In this document: positions 34,318-43,533 of the stretch, one piece after another
Numbering within the stretch: the stretch's first letter is position 1
How the letters are laid out: each line of letters opens with the position of its first letter
Origin: an uncultured Bacteroidales bacterium
Lineage (GTDB): Bacteria > Bacteroidota > Bacteroidia > Bacteroidales > F082
NCBI GenBank assembly: GCA_946184615.1
Contig: CAMHFN010000013.1
Coordinates: 1-64,000 of the forward strand
DNA length: 64,000 bases
Reading direction: 5' to 3'
Made by a program: the position numbers and the translations under genes
The notes under the pieces: model-generated
What the model was told of the DNA's origin: nothing
The model's input: the letters and a program-made list of their open reading frames with translations, nothing else
The model's database searches: none

Positions 34318-35259
34318 TTAATTCTCGTTTTTCTTGTAGTATTCTCTAAGGAATTCCGGCAGTTGCCGCATGGCAGCTTGCTCGCGCCATTGCTTGCGGA
34401 CATCTTGGGCGGGGACACCGAATACAGCTTTGCCGGGTTCGATGTTCTTGTCAACGGCAGAGGTGGCCAATACCACCGCACCTTCACCAATCACCAGGTC
34501 TTTGTTGACACAAACACGGCCCCATAGGATGACATCGTCCTCGATACGGGTGACACCAGCGATGGCGGCATGGCTGCCGATGAGGCAGTTGCGTCCAATA
34601 TAACTGTCGTGACCCACCTGGCAGTGGTTGTCCATCTTGGTGCCACGACGAATGGTGGTGTCGGAGGTGACACCCTTGTCGATGCTGCACAGCGCACCGA
34701 TCTCCACATCATCCTCAATCACCACACGTCCAAACGACTCGAACTTCTTGTAGCTGTCGCCCCTGCGTTGGAAATAATAGGCGTCGGCACCGATTACACT
34801 GCCCGAGTGAATGATGACATTGTCACCGATCACACAATAGTCGTAGATCGTGACGTTAGGATGGATGACACAGTTTTTGCCGATTTTGGCGTGGTTCCCG
34901 ACAAACGAGCCGGGCATAATGACGGACCCCTCACCTATCTCCGCAGAAGGACTGATGGCTTGAGTACAGGCCTCCTTGGGACGATAGTGACGCATGGCCC
35001 GCAGAAAGGCATCGAAAGGGTCGTCGTGAATGAGCAGGGCCTTGCCCTCAGGACACTCCACGTGTTTATTAATCAAAACCACAGTGGCAGCTGAGTTCAA
35101 GGCCTTGCCATAATATTTGGGGTGGTCCACAAAGGTTACATCGCCAGTTTCCACCTTATGGATTTCGTTGAAACCCGTAATCGGGAACTTGGGGTCGCCG
35201 ATGTATTGCGCGCCGATCAATTCGGCGAGCTGTTTCAATGTGGTCTTCGGAATCTTCAT
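34318..35259 (-). CDS. lpxD: UDP-3-O-acylglucosamine N-acyltransferase (LpxD-like)
   Basis: A 313-aa left-handed beta-helix acyltransferase, adding the N-linked acyl chain in lipid A synthesis. N-terminal uridine-binding domain (~1-95, FNEIHKVETGDVTFVDHPKYY), then hexapeptide repeats such as IGEGSVIMPGSFVGNHAKIGKNCVIHPNVTIYD and a catalytic-type His in DNHCQVGHDS. It is about 25 residues shorter than E. coli LpxD, and Bacteroidota often carry two LpxD paralogues, so it could be the second. The ATG at 35259 overlaps the efp stop as TGATG, so it is coupled to efp. Confidence 0.88.
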   Translation of the reverse strand: MKIPKTTLKQLAELIGAQYIGDPKFPITGFNEIHKVETGDVTFVDHPKYYGKALNSAATVVLINKHVECPEGKALLIHDDPFDAFLRAMRHYRPKEACTQAISPSAEIGEGSVIMPGSFVGNHAKIGKNCVIHPNVTIYDYCVIGDNVIIHSGSVIGADAYYFQRRGDSYKKFESFGRVVIEDDVEIGALCSIDKGVTSDTTIRRGTKMDNHCQVGHDSYIGRNCLIGSHAAIAGVTRIEDDVILWGRVCVNKDLVIGEGAVVLATSAVDKNIEPGKAVFGVPAQDVRKQWREQAAMRQLPEFLREYYKKNEN

Positions 35260-35822
35260 CAGACTTTCACACGTTCGCAATATTCACCCGTGCGGGTGTC
35301 CACACGGATCATATCATCGGTGTTAATGAACAAGGGGACGCGGACCATGGCACCGGTCTCAACGGTAGCTTCCTTGAGCGCATTGGTAGCGGTGTTGCCC
35401 TTTTCGCCAGGCTCGGTGTAGGTCACCTGAAGCACAGTCTTCACTGGCATTTCAGCGTAGAGGATGGTCTCGGTAGAGGCATCAACGACGACGTCAACGA
35501 TATCGTTCTCCTTCATGAATTTCACACCTGTAATGTTGTCTTCTGCAATCGGGATCTGGTCGTAGGTCTCGGTGTGCATGAAGATGAAATCTTCACCTTC
35601 TTTATATAAATACTGATAAGGACGGTGCTCCACGCGGACATCTTCTAGCTTCACACCGATGTCGAAACGCTTTTCAAGCACGTTGCCACTGAGGACATCC
35701 TTCAGCTTGATACGCATGATCGTGTTGCCTTTTCCAGGCTTAACATGTTGGAAGTCAATGCAGAAATAAATCTTTCCGTCCATGCGGATGGCGCTTCCAA
35801 TCTTTACATCTTGACTAAGCAT
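35259..35822 (-). CDS. efp: translation elongation factor P
   Basis: A 187-aa, three-domain tRNA mimic that rescues ribosomes stalled at polyproline. The loop PGKG places Lys31 at the tip, the residue modified in many bacteria. The KOW-like N-domain, the middle OB (YKEGEDFIFMHTETYDQIPI) and the C-terminal OB (KTVLQVTYTEPGEKGNTATNALKEATVETG) are all present. Lies directly upstream of lpxD, an order I know from other Bacteroidota. Confidence 0.96.
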   Translation of the reverse strand: MLSQDVKIGSAIRMDGKIYFCIDFQHVKPGKGNTIMRIKLKDVLSGNVLEKRFDIGVKLEDVRVEHRPYQYLYKEGEDFIFMHTETYDQIPIAEDNITGVKFMKENDIVDVVVDASTETILYAEMPVKTVLQVTYTEPGEKGNTATNALKEATVETGAMVRVPLFINTDDMIRVDTRTGEYCERVKV

Positions 35823-35916
35823 AATTGATATTTTTGATTTAAAGATTTAAAATTTAAAGATTTAAAGGGGCAAAATTATATAAAACCGATGAAACTTTCA
35901 AGCATTTTTTTAAAAA

Positions 35917-36207
35917 TCACTTGAAAACGATATCTTTAAGTAGGTCATAGCCGACCAATTGATTGAGGTTTTTCAGCAACACCGACTTGGAGTAGCTTAA
36001 TTCATTTCGCAGGCTGTCGGAGAGAAGACGCACAAAAAGCACCCCTTCTTTAATGTAAAGGTCTTTGGTGTATTGGGCAATGAACGGCCCCACCACACCA
36101 TTCCATCCTTTGATGACCTTCAATTCATCAAGATAGCTTGGCCCCTTGCGTTCTTCGTAAAAGGCTTTAATCAATTCGCCCACCGTACTTTGGTTCGGAT
36201 CACTCAT
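35917..36207 (-). CDS. DUF721/DciA-like protein
   Basis: A 96-aa protein of the DUF721 group (ELIKAFYEE, ...VIKGWNGVVGPFIAQYTKDLYIKEGVLFVRLLSDSLRNELSYSKSVLL). Relatives of this KH-like domain load the replicative helicase (DciA) in many bacteria. Here it is coupled by ATGA overlap to recF, which also fits a role in replication or recombination. It stops at 35917; 35823-35916 is AT-rich with tandem GATTTAAA-like repeats. Confidence 0.85.
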   Translation of the reverse strand: MSDPNQSTVGELIKAFYEERKGPSYLDELKVIKGWNGVVGPFIAQYTKDLYIKEGVLFVRLLSDSLRNELSYSKSVLLKNLNQLVGYDLLKDIVFK

Positions 36208-37316
36208 GAGGGTAAGGTTTTAACGTGGCCTGAGTCGACCTCGAAGATTTTATGGTTGATGTCCGTGTTCTCAAACAGCCGCTCGATGCGTTGCTGCTGG
36301 GTATCGGTGATGAACACCTGCCCGAAATGGTTGTCGCCCACCAACCTAACGAGTTTCATCACGCGTTGGTCGTCAAGTTTGTCAAAGATGTCGTCGAGCA
36401 GCAAAATCGGTTTATAGCCAATTTTCTGGTAGTTGTATTCAAACTGAGCAAGTCGAATAGAAACCACAAACGACTTCTGCTGACCCTGTGACCCAAATTT
36501 CTTTAAGGGATGGCCATCGAGACAAAACTCCAAGTCGTCCTTATGGATGCCCACATTGGTGTAACACGAATAGGCATCCTGCTGTAAGCTTTCCTCTAAC
36601 AATTGATGCAACGGCTTGGTATCCAGCTTTGAACTATAGGTTACTTCAACCTTTTCTTTAGCACCTGAAACCACCTCGTAATAGTGTTGGAAAATAGGAT
36701 GAAATTCTTCTAGAAAGCGTTGGCGTTTGGCGTAGATGTCGTCGGCACAGAGGCACAACTGTTCATCCCAAAGCTGAAGCAAGGCACGGTCGAAATGGCG
36801 TGTATCAGCAAACTGGCGCAGTTGCATGTTGCGTTGCAGCAAGGCTCGGTTGTATTTCAGCAATGCGTTGAGGTAGAGCGGATCGAACTGGGAGATGACC
36901 CCGTCGATGAACTTGCGCCGGAGGTCGCTGCCTTCGTTGATGAGGTCGCGGTCGTAAGGCGATATCATCACCAGAGGGAACTTGCCGATATGCTCGGAGA
37001 GGCGATCGTATTCCTTCTTATTGAACTTGAACGATTTCTTGGCATCGCGTTTTTGGACGCAGGAAACCAGTTCGTTCTCCTTGTCGTCGAAACCATAAAT
37101 GCCATGAATGCTGAAAAAATCTTGGTCGTGACGGATATTGAGTTTATCCGTAGATCCAAAAAAACTTTTACAGAACGAGAGGTAGTAGATGGAATCAAGG
37201 ATGTTGGTCTTCCCAGCACCGTTGAGGCCGACAAAGCAATTAACTTTCTCCGAGAACGTCAGTTCGGCGCTCTCGCAATTTTTAAAATTGGCCAATCTCA
37301 ATTCCTTCAGGTACAT
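36204..37316 (-). CDS. recF: DNA replication/repair protein RecF
   Basis: A 370-aa SMC-like ATPase that loads RecA at gaps with RecOR. Walker A GLNGAGKT (30-37), signature SQGQQKSFVVSIRLAQ, Walker B PILLLDDIFDKLD. Length is standard. It is followed by the DciA-like gene with an ATGA overlap and is preceded, 8 bp away, by porQ on the same strand. Confidence 0.96.
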   Translation of the reverse strand: MYLKELRLANFKNCESAELTFSEKVNCFVGLNGAGKTNILDSIYYLSFCKSFFGSTDKLNIRHDQDFFSIHGIYGFDDKENELVSCVQKRDAKKSFKFNKKEYDRLSEHIGKFPLVMISPYDRDLINEGSDLRRKFIDGVISQFDPLYLNALLKYNRALLQRNMQLRQFADTRHFDRALLQLWDEQLCLCADDIYAKRQRFLEEFHPIFQHYYEVVSGAKEKVEVTYSSKLDTKPLHQLLEESLQQDAYSCYTNVGIHKDDLEFCLDGHPLKKFGSQGQQKSFVVSIRLAQFEYNYQKIGYKPILLLDDIFDKLDDQRVMKLVRLVGDNHFGQVFITDTQQQRIERLFENTDINHKIFEVDSGHVKTLPS

Positions 37317-37324
37317 GCGTTTCC

Positions 37325-38365
37325 TTAGAACTTGTTGAGATCCATGGTGATGGTAAGGTAGTTGGGCGATACAACGACGCTGTTGCGTGCACGGGCGTAG
37401 CTAATTTCAAACATCTTGATCTTGACCGCCAGTCCTGCCGAGAAACCCACCAAAGTGCGTTCTTGGGGAACATCCATGGCATAGCGCTGCCCATAGTTGA
37501 AGGCGGAGCGCAGCACGATGTTTTTGCCGAGGTAAAGTTCTCCTCCAACAACGACATGGCAAGCCAGGTTTCTGACGAAGCGGGCAACTCCATTTTCAAG
37601 GACGACCTCTCCCGTGGTGGGGTCGGTATGTTGTTCGATGTAGGTGGGAGTCATCATCAGTTTGTTCCAATGCTGGATGTCATCGTACCAAAGCATCACA
37701 GCGACTGGCAGATGTTCCAATTGATGCGAAGCGCCGAAATCCAGTGAAAAGGGCAATGGGCTGTGACGTGCGTCGATGTTGTTGAAAAGCTGGGTCCCGA
37801 TGTTACGGGCAGTCAACGAGAAGACCCAGCCGTTATCGGTACGGTACATCCCCGCCAGGTCAGCAGCGAGGGCTCCAGCGGAATAGCTTTCATACTGCAA
37901 GCCAGCGTATTTGAAAGCGGCACCGATGTTCCAATGTGGGGTGAGTTGACGTCCCCAGCCTATATTCACTGAGAAGTCGGAGCTGGAGAACTCGCCCATG
38001 ACGACGCCACTTTCGGAGGTTTCGTCAAAGTGGCCATAATTATGATATTGCACTGTCGCGGCAAAACTGCCGATAGTATTAAAGGTGTGGGCGTACTGCA
38101 AAGTGGCGAAGTTGATGTCCGTATAATAATCCACATACGACAAACCCATTTTGTTACTCATGCCTTCACCTATCGTAGCCGGATTAAAAGTAGAGAGTTG
38201 GATGTCGTTGTCGCAAATAGGCAGTGGCAGTCCTCCGAGGGCAGCGACACGAGCCGAGTTCGTCGTTCTAAGGAACGAATAGGTGCCATTGGTCTGCTGA
38301 GCTCTAGAAACCATGAATCCCCCAGTTAGCAGCAAGGTCAATAATAGGATAGCGCGACTTCGCAT
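37325..38365 (-). CDS. porQ: type IX secretion system protein PorQ
   Basis: A 346-aa outer-membrane barrel protein with a signal peptide (1-22). The start of the mature chain, TYSFLRTTNSARVAALGGLPLP, is the PorQ signature, followed by repeated beta strands (GLSYVDYYTDINFATLQYAH, GAAFKYAGLQYESYSAGALAADLAG). PorQ works with the PorU/PorV/PorZ attachment machinery in processing T9SS cargo. It fits the several T9SS sorting domains in this window. Confidence 0.93.
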   Translation of the reverse strand: MRSRAILLLTLLLTGGFMVSRAQQTNGTYSFLRTTNSARVAALGGLPLPICDNDIQLSTFNPATIGEGMSNKMGLSYVDYYTDINFATLQYAHTFNTIGSFAATVQYHNYGHFDETSESGVVMGEFSSSDFSVNIGWGRQLTPHWNIGAAFKYAGLQYESYSAGALAADLAGMYRTDNGWVFSLTARNIGTQLFNNIDARHSPLPFSLDFGASHQLEHLPVAVMLWYDDIQHWNKLMMTPTYIEQHTDPTTGEVVLENGVARFVRNLACHVVVGGELYLGKNIVLRSAFNYGQRYAMDVPQERTLVGFSAGLAVKIKMFEISYARARNSVVVSPNYLTITMDLNKF

Positions 38366-38388
38366 AACTTACAATTTTTAATTTTCAA

Positions 38389-39348
38389 TTATACCAGCCC
38401 TCTCCCCGTCTTCAAAACCTTTCCCTCTTCTTTAAGGATGGCTGACAGCTTATCGAGGATTCCGTTGACAAACCGACGGCTGTCGGGGGTGCTGTAATAT
38501 TTGGACAGTTCAATATATTCATTGATTGTGACTTTTACAGGGATATCAGGGAAATGACAGAATTCGGTAAGTGCCATGTAGATAATCACCTTGTCCATCA
38601 AAGCCACACGGTCATAGTCCCAGTTGGAGACGTTGGCTTTCACCAATTCCTGATATTCGTCAGCATGTTTCAGTGTCAGACGGAACAGGCGCACAAGGAA
38701 GTTCTTGTCGTCATTGGTTTCATCGTTCTCGGTCTTATACGCCGGAGGGATCTTGCTAGTCTCGTCGAAATGCTCATCCATCTCGTTGATGAATTTCCAG
38801 AGAAGGAAGAGCCCGATGGGGTAGTCACTGTTATAAAGCAGGTTTTTGTCGGCATAATAATCGAACAACAGTTCATCGTCAGGCAGATGGTTGTCGATGA
38901 CATCAAGGATCACCTTCTTGTCGAGGGCGAAGCTATCCTTCGCGTTCGACATATACTCTTGATATTCAGGATATTCTCTAAGGCGGTTATAGAAGCCACG
39001 GATGAAGTCTTCACGGTCGTCGACCCAACTAATTTTGTATTGTTCACGCAGGCGCTCCAGGTCTTTGTTGTTTTCAAGGGCTTGAAGCACTCTGTTGTGG
39101 ACGAATTTAAGGTTCGGATGGAGATCTTCCTCGGTGGGGAAGTTCTTGTGCATGTTCTCTTCAATCCTTCGTTCAGCGAAGTTTTTCACTTCGACCCAAA
39201 AGGTCAGTTGACGCAAAAAAAGTCCATAAAGGCTATCAACGCTATCGAGGAGACGGCGTTCAGCAGCATGAATATCAGTCTCTTCAGCCTGGTGGTACGC
39301 ATAGATCTGCTGTAACACTTTGACTCTCAAAAACCTTCTGTTAAGCAT
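38389..39348 (-). CDS. nusB: transcription antitermination factor NusB (long form)
   Basis: A 319-aa protein with the NusB start MLNRRFLRVKVLQQIYAYHQ and the C-terminal helices DYDRVALMDKVIIYMALTEFCHFPDIPVKVTINEYIELSKYY. NusB of E. coli is ~140 aa; here an extra ~150-residue helical segment is placed between the first helix and the core, as is usual in Bacteroidota. The role is rRNA antitermination with NusE. The ATG at 39348 is chosen over an earlier frame extension that runs into the divergent promoter. Confidence 0.93.
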   Translation of the reverse strand: MLNRRFLRVKVLQQIYAYHQAEETDIHAAERRLLDSVDSLYGLFLRQLTFWVEVKNFAERRIEENMHKNFPTEEDLHPNLKFVHNRVLQALENNKDLERLREQYKISWVDDREDFIRGFYNRLREYPEYQEYMSNAKDSFALDKKVILDVIDNHLPDDELLFDYYADKNLLYNSDYPIGLFLLWKFINEMDEHFDETSKIPPAYKTENDETNDDKNFLVRLFRLTLKHADEYQELVKANVSNWDYDRVALMDKVIIYMALTEFCHFPDIPVKVTINEYIELSKYYSTPDSRRFVNGILDKLSAILKEEGKVLKTGRGLV

Positions 39349-39396
39349 AAAAAAAATATTTACCTTTTTTAAAACTGCAAATTTAAGAAAAAATTT

Positions 39397-39405
39397 TATC
39401 TTTGC
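39397..39405 (+). promoter_or_regulatory. -7 element TATCTTTGC for rubrerythrin-ferritin
   Basis: A perfect TATCTTTGC at 39397-39405 with a ~60-nt leader to the ATG at 39467. The leader contains GAAAGGA, a rare Shine-Dalgarno-like run for this genome. Confidence 0.65.
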
Positions 39406-39466
39406 AATCACAACACATGAAAAACAAATCAACTTTAACTTTTAAAATAGAAAGGAAAAAACAAGC

Positions 39467-40015
39467 ATGAAAAAGAAATTCATCTGCCCTATTTGCGGTT
39501 ATGTTCATGAAGGTGAGGAAGCTCCCGAACGCTGCCCACAATGCAAACAGATCGTTGAATGGAAAGTTGTCGACGAAAACGTCGCCTTGAACTTTGTCAC
39601 CGAGCATGTACTTGGCATTGCCAAAGGCACGGGCGACGAGATGATCAAGGACCTCAATGCCCAGTTCATGGGTGAAGCCACCGAAGTGGGAATGTATCTG
39701 GCCATGAGCCGTCAGGCAGACCGTGAAGGCTATCCCGAGATTGCCGAAGCCTTCAAACGTTATGCTTTTGAAGAGGCCGACCACTGCGCTCGTTTCGCCG
39801 AATTGCTTGGTGAGGTGGTGTGGGACACCAAGACCAACCTCAACAAGAGAATGATTGCCGAATGTGGTGCCTGCGAGGAAAAGATGCGCATCGCCCGTGT
39901 TGCCAAGGAACGCAACCTCGACGCCATCCATGACACCGTTCACGAGATGGCCAAGGATGAAGCTCGCCACGGCAAAGGCTTTGAAGGTCTTTATAAACGT
40001 TATTTTGAAGAGTAA
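39467..40015 (+). CDS. rubrerythrin with N-terminal rubredoxin domain (reverse type)
   Basis: A 182-aa oxidative-stress protein that reduces hydrogen peroxide. The rubredoxin Fe-Cys4 site comes first (C7, C10, C23, C26 in CPICGYVH...CPQC), then the ferritin-like di-iron domain with [18 protein letters not shown] and DEARHGKGF. This order, rubredoxin before the di-iron domain, is the 'reverse' rubrerythrin layout common in anaerobes. It is co-transcribed with the ferritin 24 bp downstream. Confidence 0.95.
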   Translation: MKKKFICPICGYVHEGEEAPERCPQCKQIVEWKVVDENVALNFVTEHVLGIAKGTGDEMIKDLNAQFMGEATEVGMYLAMSRQADREGYPEIAEAFKRYAFEEADHCARFAELLGEVVWDTKTNLNKRMIAECGACEEKMRIARVAKERNLDAIHDTVHEMAKDEARHGKGFEGLYKRYFEE

Positions 40016-40039
40016 GAAAACTGTAGAAAGGAGAATAAT

Positions 40040-40555
40040 ATGATTAGCAAGAAATTAGCAAAAGCCATCAACGACCAAATCAATGCTGAGATGTGGTCGG
40101 CTTATCTGTATCTGAGCATGTCGCAAGACGTTTACGCCAAAGGTTACAAAGGCATCGCTCATTGGTTTAAAGTTCAGTTCCTGGAGGAACAAGCCCACGC
40201 TGCCATCATGATCAACTATCTCCATGCACAAGACGAGAGAGTGATTCTGGCTCCCATCGCCAAGGTTCAGACCTCATGGAAGACCGTTCTGGCCGCTTTC
40301 GAAGACACCCTCGCCCACGAGAAGAAGGTGACCGCCATGATCAACAACCTCTGCGACATTGCCGATGAAGACCACGACCGCGCCGCTGGCAATTTCCTCG
40401 CTTGGTTCATCGACGAACAAGTGGAAGAAGAAGAGAACGCTCGTGACCTGGTCAACCACTGCAAGATGATCGGCGACCATATCGGTGGCATGATCATGCT
40501 CGACAAAGAGCTTGGTGCCCGTGAGTACCACACTCCTGCCCCGTTAAAAGATTAA
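40040..40555 (+). CDS. ftnA: ferritin
   Basis: A 171-aa iron-storage protein of the non-haem type: ISKKLAKAINDQINAEMWSAYLYLSM, HWFKVQFLEEQAHA and WFIDEQVEEEENARD give the ferroxidase centre ligands. Upstream is AGAAAGGAGAATAAT, again an uncommon Shine-Dalgarno-like run. Sits with rubrerythrin in a two-gene peroxide/iron operon closed by a strong terminator. Confidence 0.95.
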   Translation: MISKKLAKAINDQINAEMWSAYLYLSMSQDVYAKGYKGIAHWFKVQFLEEQAHAAIMINYLHAQDERVILAPIAKVQTSWKTVLAAFEDTLAHEKKVTAMINNLCDIADEDHDRAAGNFLAWFIDEQVEEEENARDLVNHCKMIGDHIGGMIMLDKELGAREYHTPAPLKD

Positions 40556-40581
40556 CGGGAAAACACAAAAGCAACTAAAAC

Positions 40582-40617
40582 AAAAGAACCCTGAGACTTT
40601 TCAGGGTTCTTTTTTTC
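40582..40617 (+). terminator. intrinsic terminator after ferritin
   Basis: AAAGAACCCTGA (40583-40594) pairs with TCAGGGTTCTTT (40601-40612), 12 bp with a 6-nt loop, then more T. It can also serve the convergent subtilase gene. Confidence 0.88.
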
Positions 40618-40638
40618 ATGATATAATAAAGGCAAACC

Positions 40639-42300
40639 TTATTGGGTGATAACGATCTTGAGGGTTTGGGACCCCATCTCCGAAACCGCTTTGATGAAGT
40701 AAACACCAGCGCCTAAGCCGTTGAGGTAACGTTCGAAGGTCGTATGGTTCAATCCGTTAAAATGATAGGACTTCAGCGGTCGTCCCATGATGTCAAAAAC
40801 GCTCAACTCAGCTTGATACCCTTCTTTGAGAGCGATATGAATCTCGCCTTTGGAAGGATTAGGATAGGCAAAGATAATTTCCTCTTTCTGAACAAAAGTG
40901 TCTTCTACATGAAGCAGATTGATAGCGGAAGCAAAGTCGGGAATACCATAGCCATAGGCGTTATTGGGGTTGTCGGCTCTATTGCCCACCTCACGGATGG
41001 CGTCGCAAAACTCTTGCACCGATAAGTCCGGGAAGGCCTGTCGCAAACACGTCGCGGCACCCGCTAGTACGGGTGTAGCAAACGAAGTGCCGCTGCCATT
41101 GTAATAGTCGCCAAACCAACCGCCGGGTTCTCCGGAAGCCACGTAGGTAGCCGATCCCATAGCCATCACATCGGGTTTGATTCGACCATCGTAAGTGGGT
41201 CCAACCGAGCTAAAATCAGCCCGAACCCCTTGGCCATCAACAGCACCCACGGTGATGACATGTTCAGCGTCAGAAGGGATGCCCAACGTGCATTCGCCAT
41301 TATAGCTGCTGCCATCATTGCCAGCGGCAATCAAACAGATTATGCCACGGCTGGCGGCAATCTCAGCACCGATTGTCATTGGTGCCGTATGTCCATCAAA
41401 ATGAGCAAAGGGATGGTCCCACTGACCCATATCAAAGTCAACATATCCCAATGAGGTGGTGGTGAGGTCAACGCCCAGACTATCAGCATATTCAGCACCT
41501 GAAACCCAGTTATATTCCTCAATAATGTTCTCTTGATCGCCATCTTCGGTGTGAATCAGGTAATAGGAAGCTTTCGGAGCGGTCCCCACAAACGTATTCG
41601 GCACGTAGGCTGCCATCGTGCTCAGACAGGAGGTGCCATGGGTGCTTTGAGTATAGACCGATGTGGATCCATACACAAAGTCACGAGTACCCAGCAGACG
41701 TCCTTCCTCACGCATATTGTCGAAACAATGATGAATGTCGGTACCGACAAAACCACCATCGAGGATGGCGACAACCATGCCTTCCCCCTGAAAACCTTGT
41801 TCATGAAGCACCTGTGCATTCAGTTGGGAGATCTGGATGTAGCCTCCGCCATAATAACCTCGTGCAGCCACACCAGAAGCTACTGGGGTTAACTCTTTGG
41901 CCAGCCAATTTTCTTTATACTCCTGAGCTTCAGGATTATTGGGACAATTCCGCACTTCCTGCACAAACTCGAGGGCATTGACCGCTTCCATCACGGCAGG
42001 ATCCGTGCAGTGCACCGACACGCCGTTCAACCACTTTGACGGGTTGATCAACTCAGCACCGCAATTGGCAACCGCTTCAAGATACTGTGGATTGACCGGC
42101 AGGTCATATTCATCAATGGCTATACCAAGACGGGCACGGCGATCCAAGGCGCGTTGACTGAGATAGGCTTCAGGAGCATCAATGGAATAAGGGGAATTGT
42201 TCTTGTCAGTGAACTGCACCCAATAAATATCTGGGGCAATCTGGGCTTGGACAAAAGCACAAGTTAAGACAGCCAAAATCAGCAAAAAGCGTTTTTTCAT
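40639..42300 (-). CDS. subtilisin-like serine protease with T9SS sorting domain
   Basis: A 553-aa secreted peptidase of family S8. Signal peptide 1-19, then a short propeptide-like part. The triad is visible as Asp181 (VVAILDGGFVGTD), His221 (STHGTSCLS) and Ser406 (GTSFATPVLAG), with the oxyanion Asn in AAGNDGSS. The C-terminal ~75 residues are a T9SS sorting domain (IFAYPNPSKGEIHIALKE...GVYFIKAVSEMGSQTLKIVITQ). It should be released or displayed on the cell surface. Its promoter is back-to-back with that of trmD. Confidence 0.95.
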   Translation of the reverse strand: MKKRFLLILAVLTCAFVQAQIAPDIYWVQFTDKNNSPYSIDAPEAYLSQRALDRRARLGIAIDEYDLPVNPQYLEAVANCGAELINPSKWLNGVSVHCTDPAVMEAVNALEFVQEVRNCPNNPEAQEYKENWLAKELTPVASGVAARGYYGGGYIQISQLNAQVLHEQGFQGEGMVVAILDGGFVGTDIHHCFDNMREEGRLLGTRDFVYGSTSVYTQSTHGTSCLSTMAAYVPNTFVGTAPKASYYLIHTEDGDQENIIEEYNWVSGAEYADSLGVDLTTTSLGYVDFDMGQWDHPFAHFDGHTAPMTIGAEIAASRGIICLIAAGNDGSSYNGECTLGIPSDAEHVITVGAVDGQGVRADFSSVGPTYDGRIKPDVMAMGSATYVASGEPGGWFGDYYNGSGTSFATPVLAGAATCLRQAFPDLSVQEFCDAIREVGNRADNPNNAYGYGIPDFASAINLLHVEDTFVQKEEIIFAYPNPSKGEIHIALKEGYQAELSVFDIMGRPLKSYHFNGLNHTTFERYLNGLGAGVYFIKAVSEMGSQTLKIVITQ

Positions 42301-42324
42301 AGGTCGTATTTTTCGGTTTAAGCG

Positions 42325-42333
42325 GCAAAGATA
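42325..42333 (-). promoter_or_regulatory. -7 element TATCTTTGC for the subtilase
   Basis: GCAAAGATA 24 bp before the ATG at 42300. Only 4 bp separate it from the divergent element for trmD. Confidence 0.6.
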
Positions 42334-42337
42334 AGAT

Positions 42338-42346
42338 TATTTTTGT
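42338..42346 (+). promoter_or_regulatory. -7 element TATTTTTGT for trmD
   Basis: TATTTTTGT 23 bp before the ATG at 42370. Confidence 0.55.
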
Positions 42347-42369
42347 ACTTTTACCGAAATTTTCAAAAT

Positions 42370-43062
42370 ATGCGAATCGACATTATCGCGATTTTCCCTG
42401 AAATGTTCCAAGGGCCTTTTACTGAGTCCATTATCAAACGCGCCATCAACAAAGGCATCGTCGAAATTGAATTGCATAACCTGCGAGACTATAGCACCGA
42501 CAAGCACAAAAAGGTGGACGACTACCCTTTTTCGGCTGGAGCGGGCATGGTGATGATGATTGAACCCGTAGACAACTGCATCAGTCATTTGAAAAGCCAA
42601 CGCGACTACGATGAGGTGATCTACATGAGCCCCGACGGTGAATTACTCGACCAGCCCTTGTGCAACCAGCTCTCCTTGAAACAAAACCTAATTATCCTTT
42701 GCGGCCATTATAAAGGCATTGACGAGCGCATCCGAGAGCATTTGGTGACCCAAGAGATCTCCATCGGCAATTACGTTCTTTCAGGCGGCGAACTTGGAGC
42801 AGCTGTTTTGGTAGATAGTTTGGTGCGCCTCATCCCCGGTGCTTTGGGCGACGAGACCTCGGCTTTGTCCGACTCGTTTCAGGACGGACTCGTCTCCCCT
42901 CCCGTCTACACTCGGCCTAGGGTCTATAAAGGATGGGAAGTCCCAGAGATCCTTTTGTCGGGCAACGACCTAAAAATAAATGAATGGAAACTGGAACAGG
43001 CTTGGCAACGCACCAGGGAGCGTCGCCCCGAAATGTACGAAATCTTGAAAAAAAGCGAATAA
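42370..43062 (+). CDS. trmD: tRNA (guanine37-N1)-methyltransferase
   Basis: A 230-aa SPOUT methyltransferase that makes m1G37 in tRNA to prevent frameshifting. It has [68 protein letters not shown] and the C-terminal RPEMYEIL. The ATG at 42370 is the family start; the earlier frame extension is the promoter. Next comes rplS, though with its own -7 element. Confidence 0.96.
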   Translation: MRIDIIAIFPEMFQGPFTESIIKRAINKGIVEIELHNLRDYSTDKHKKVDDYPFSAGAGMVMMIEPVDNCISHLKSQRDYDEVIYMSPDGELLDQPLCNQLSLKQNLIILCGHYKGIDERIREHLVTQEISIGNYVLSGGELGAAVLVDSLVRLIPGALGDETSALSDSFQDGLVSPPVYTRPRVYKGWEVPEILLSGNDLKINEWKLEQAWQRTRERRPEMYEILKKSE

Positions 43063-43088
43063 ATAGCGTTCATAATCAAAATATTTCG

Positions 43089-43097
43089 TATATTTGC
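43089..43097 (+). promoter_or_regulatory. -7 element TATATTTGC for rplS
   Basis: TATATTTGC lies 42 bp before the rplS ATG. The leader is very AT-rich and shows no L19-specific structure by eye. Confidence 0.6.
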
Positions 43098-43139
43098 ACC
43101 CGTTTTTGAGGAAAAATATATAAAAAAATATTATATAAA

Positions 43140-43496
43140 ATGAAGAACGCATTAATTCAATTCGTTGAGGATCAAGTCGTTGTAAAAGACTTCCCCAAGT
43201 TTAGAGCTGGTGACACAGTCACCGTTACGTACAAGATTGTCGAGGGTAACAAGGAACGTCTTCAGAAGTTCCAAGGTGTTGTTTTGAAGCGCAGCGGTTG
43301 CGGCAAGATGGCCACTTTCACTGTGAGAAAGATATCGAACAACATCGGTGTTGAAAGATGTTTCCCCATCGCTTCTCCTATGATTGAGAGCATTGAGCTG
43401 AACAAAGAAGGTGCCGTCCGCAAGTCGCGCATCTACTACCTCAGAGGTCTCCGCGGTAAGAAGGCCCGTATCAAGGAAGCCAAGCGCAAAGATTAA
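43140..43496 (+). CDS. rplS: 50S ribosomal protein L19
   Basis: A 118-aa protein at the 30S-50S interface. It has FPKFRAGDTVTVTYKIVEGNKERLQKFQGVVLKRSG, TFTVRKISNNIGVERCFPIASPMIESIELNKEGAVRKSRIYYLRGLRGKKARIKE. Complete and of normal length. Adjacent to trmD, as in many bacteria. Confidence 0.98.
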   Translation: MKNALIQFVEDQVVVKDFPKFRAGDTVTVTYKIVEGNKERLQKFQGVVLKRSGCGKMATFTVRKISNNIGVERCFPIASPMIESIELNKEGAVRKSRIYYLRGLRGKKARIKEAKRKD

Positions 43497-43503
43497 TGAC
43501 AAT

Positions 43504-43533
43504 AAAAAAAGCGGCTCACGAGCCGCTTTTTTT
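43504..43533. terminator. bidirectional terminator between rplS and the symporter gene
   Basis: GCGGCTC (43511-43517) pairs with GAGCCGC (43520-43526), with seven A before and seven T after. The stop codon of the leftward symporter gene (43516) lies within the stem. Confidence 0.85.
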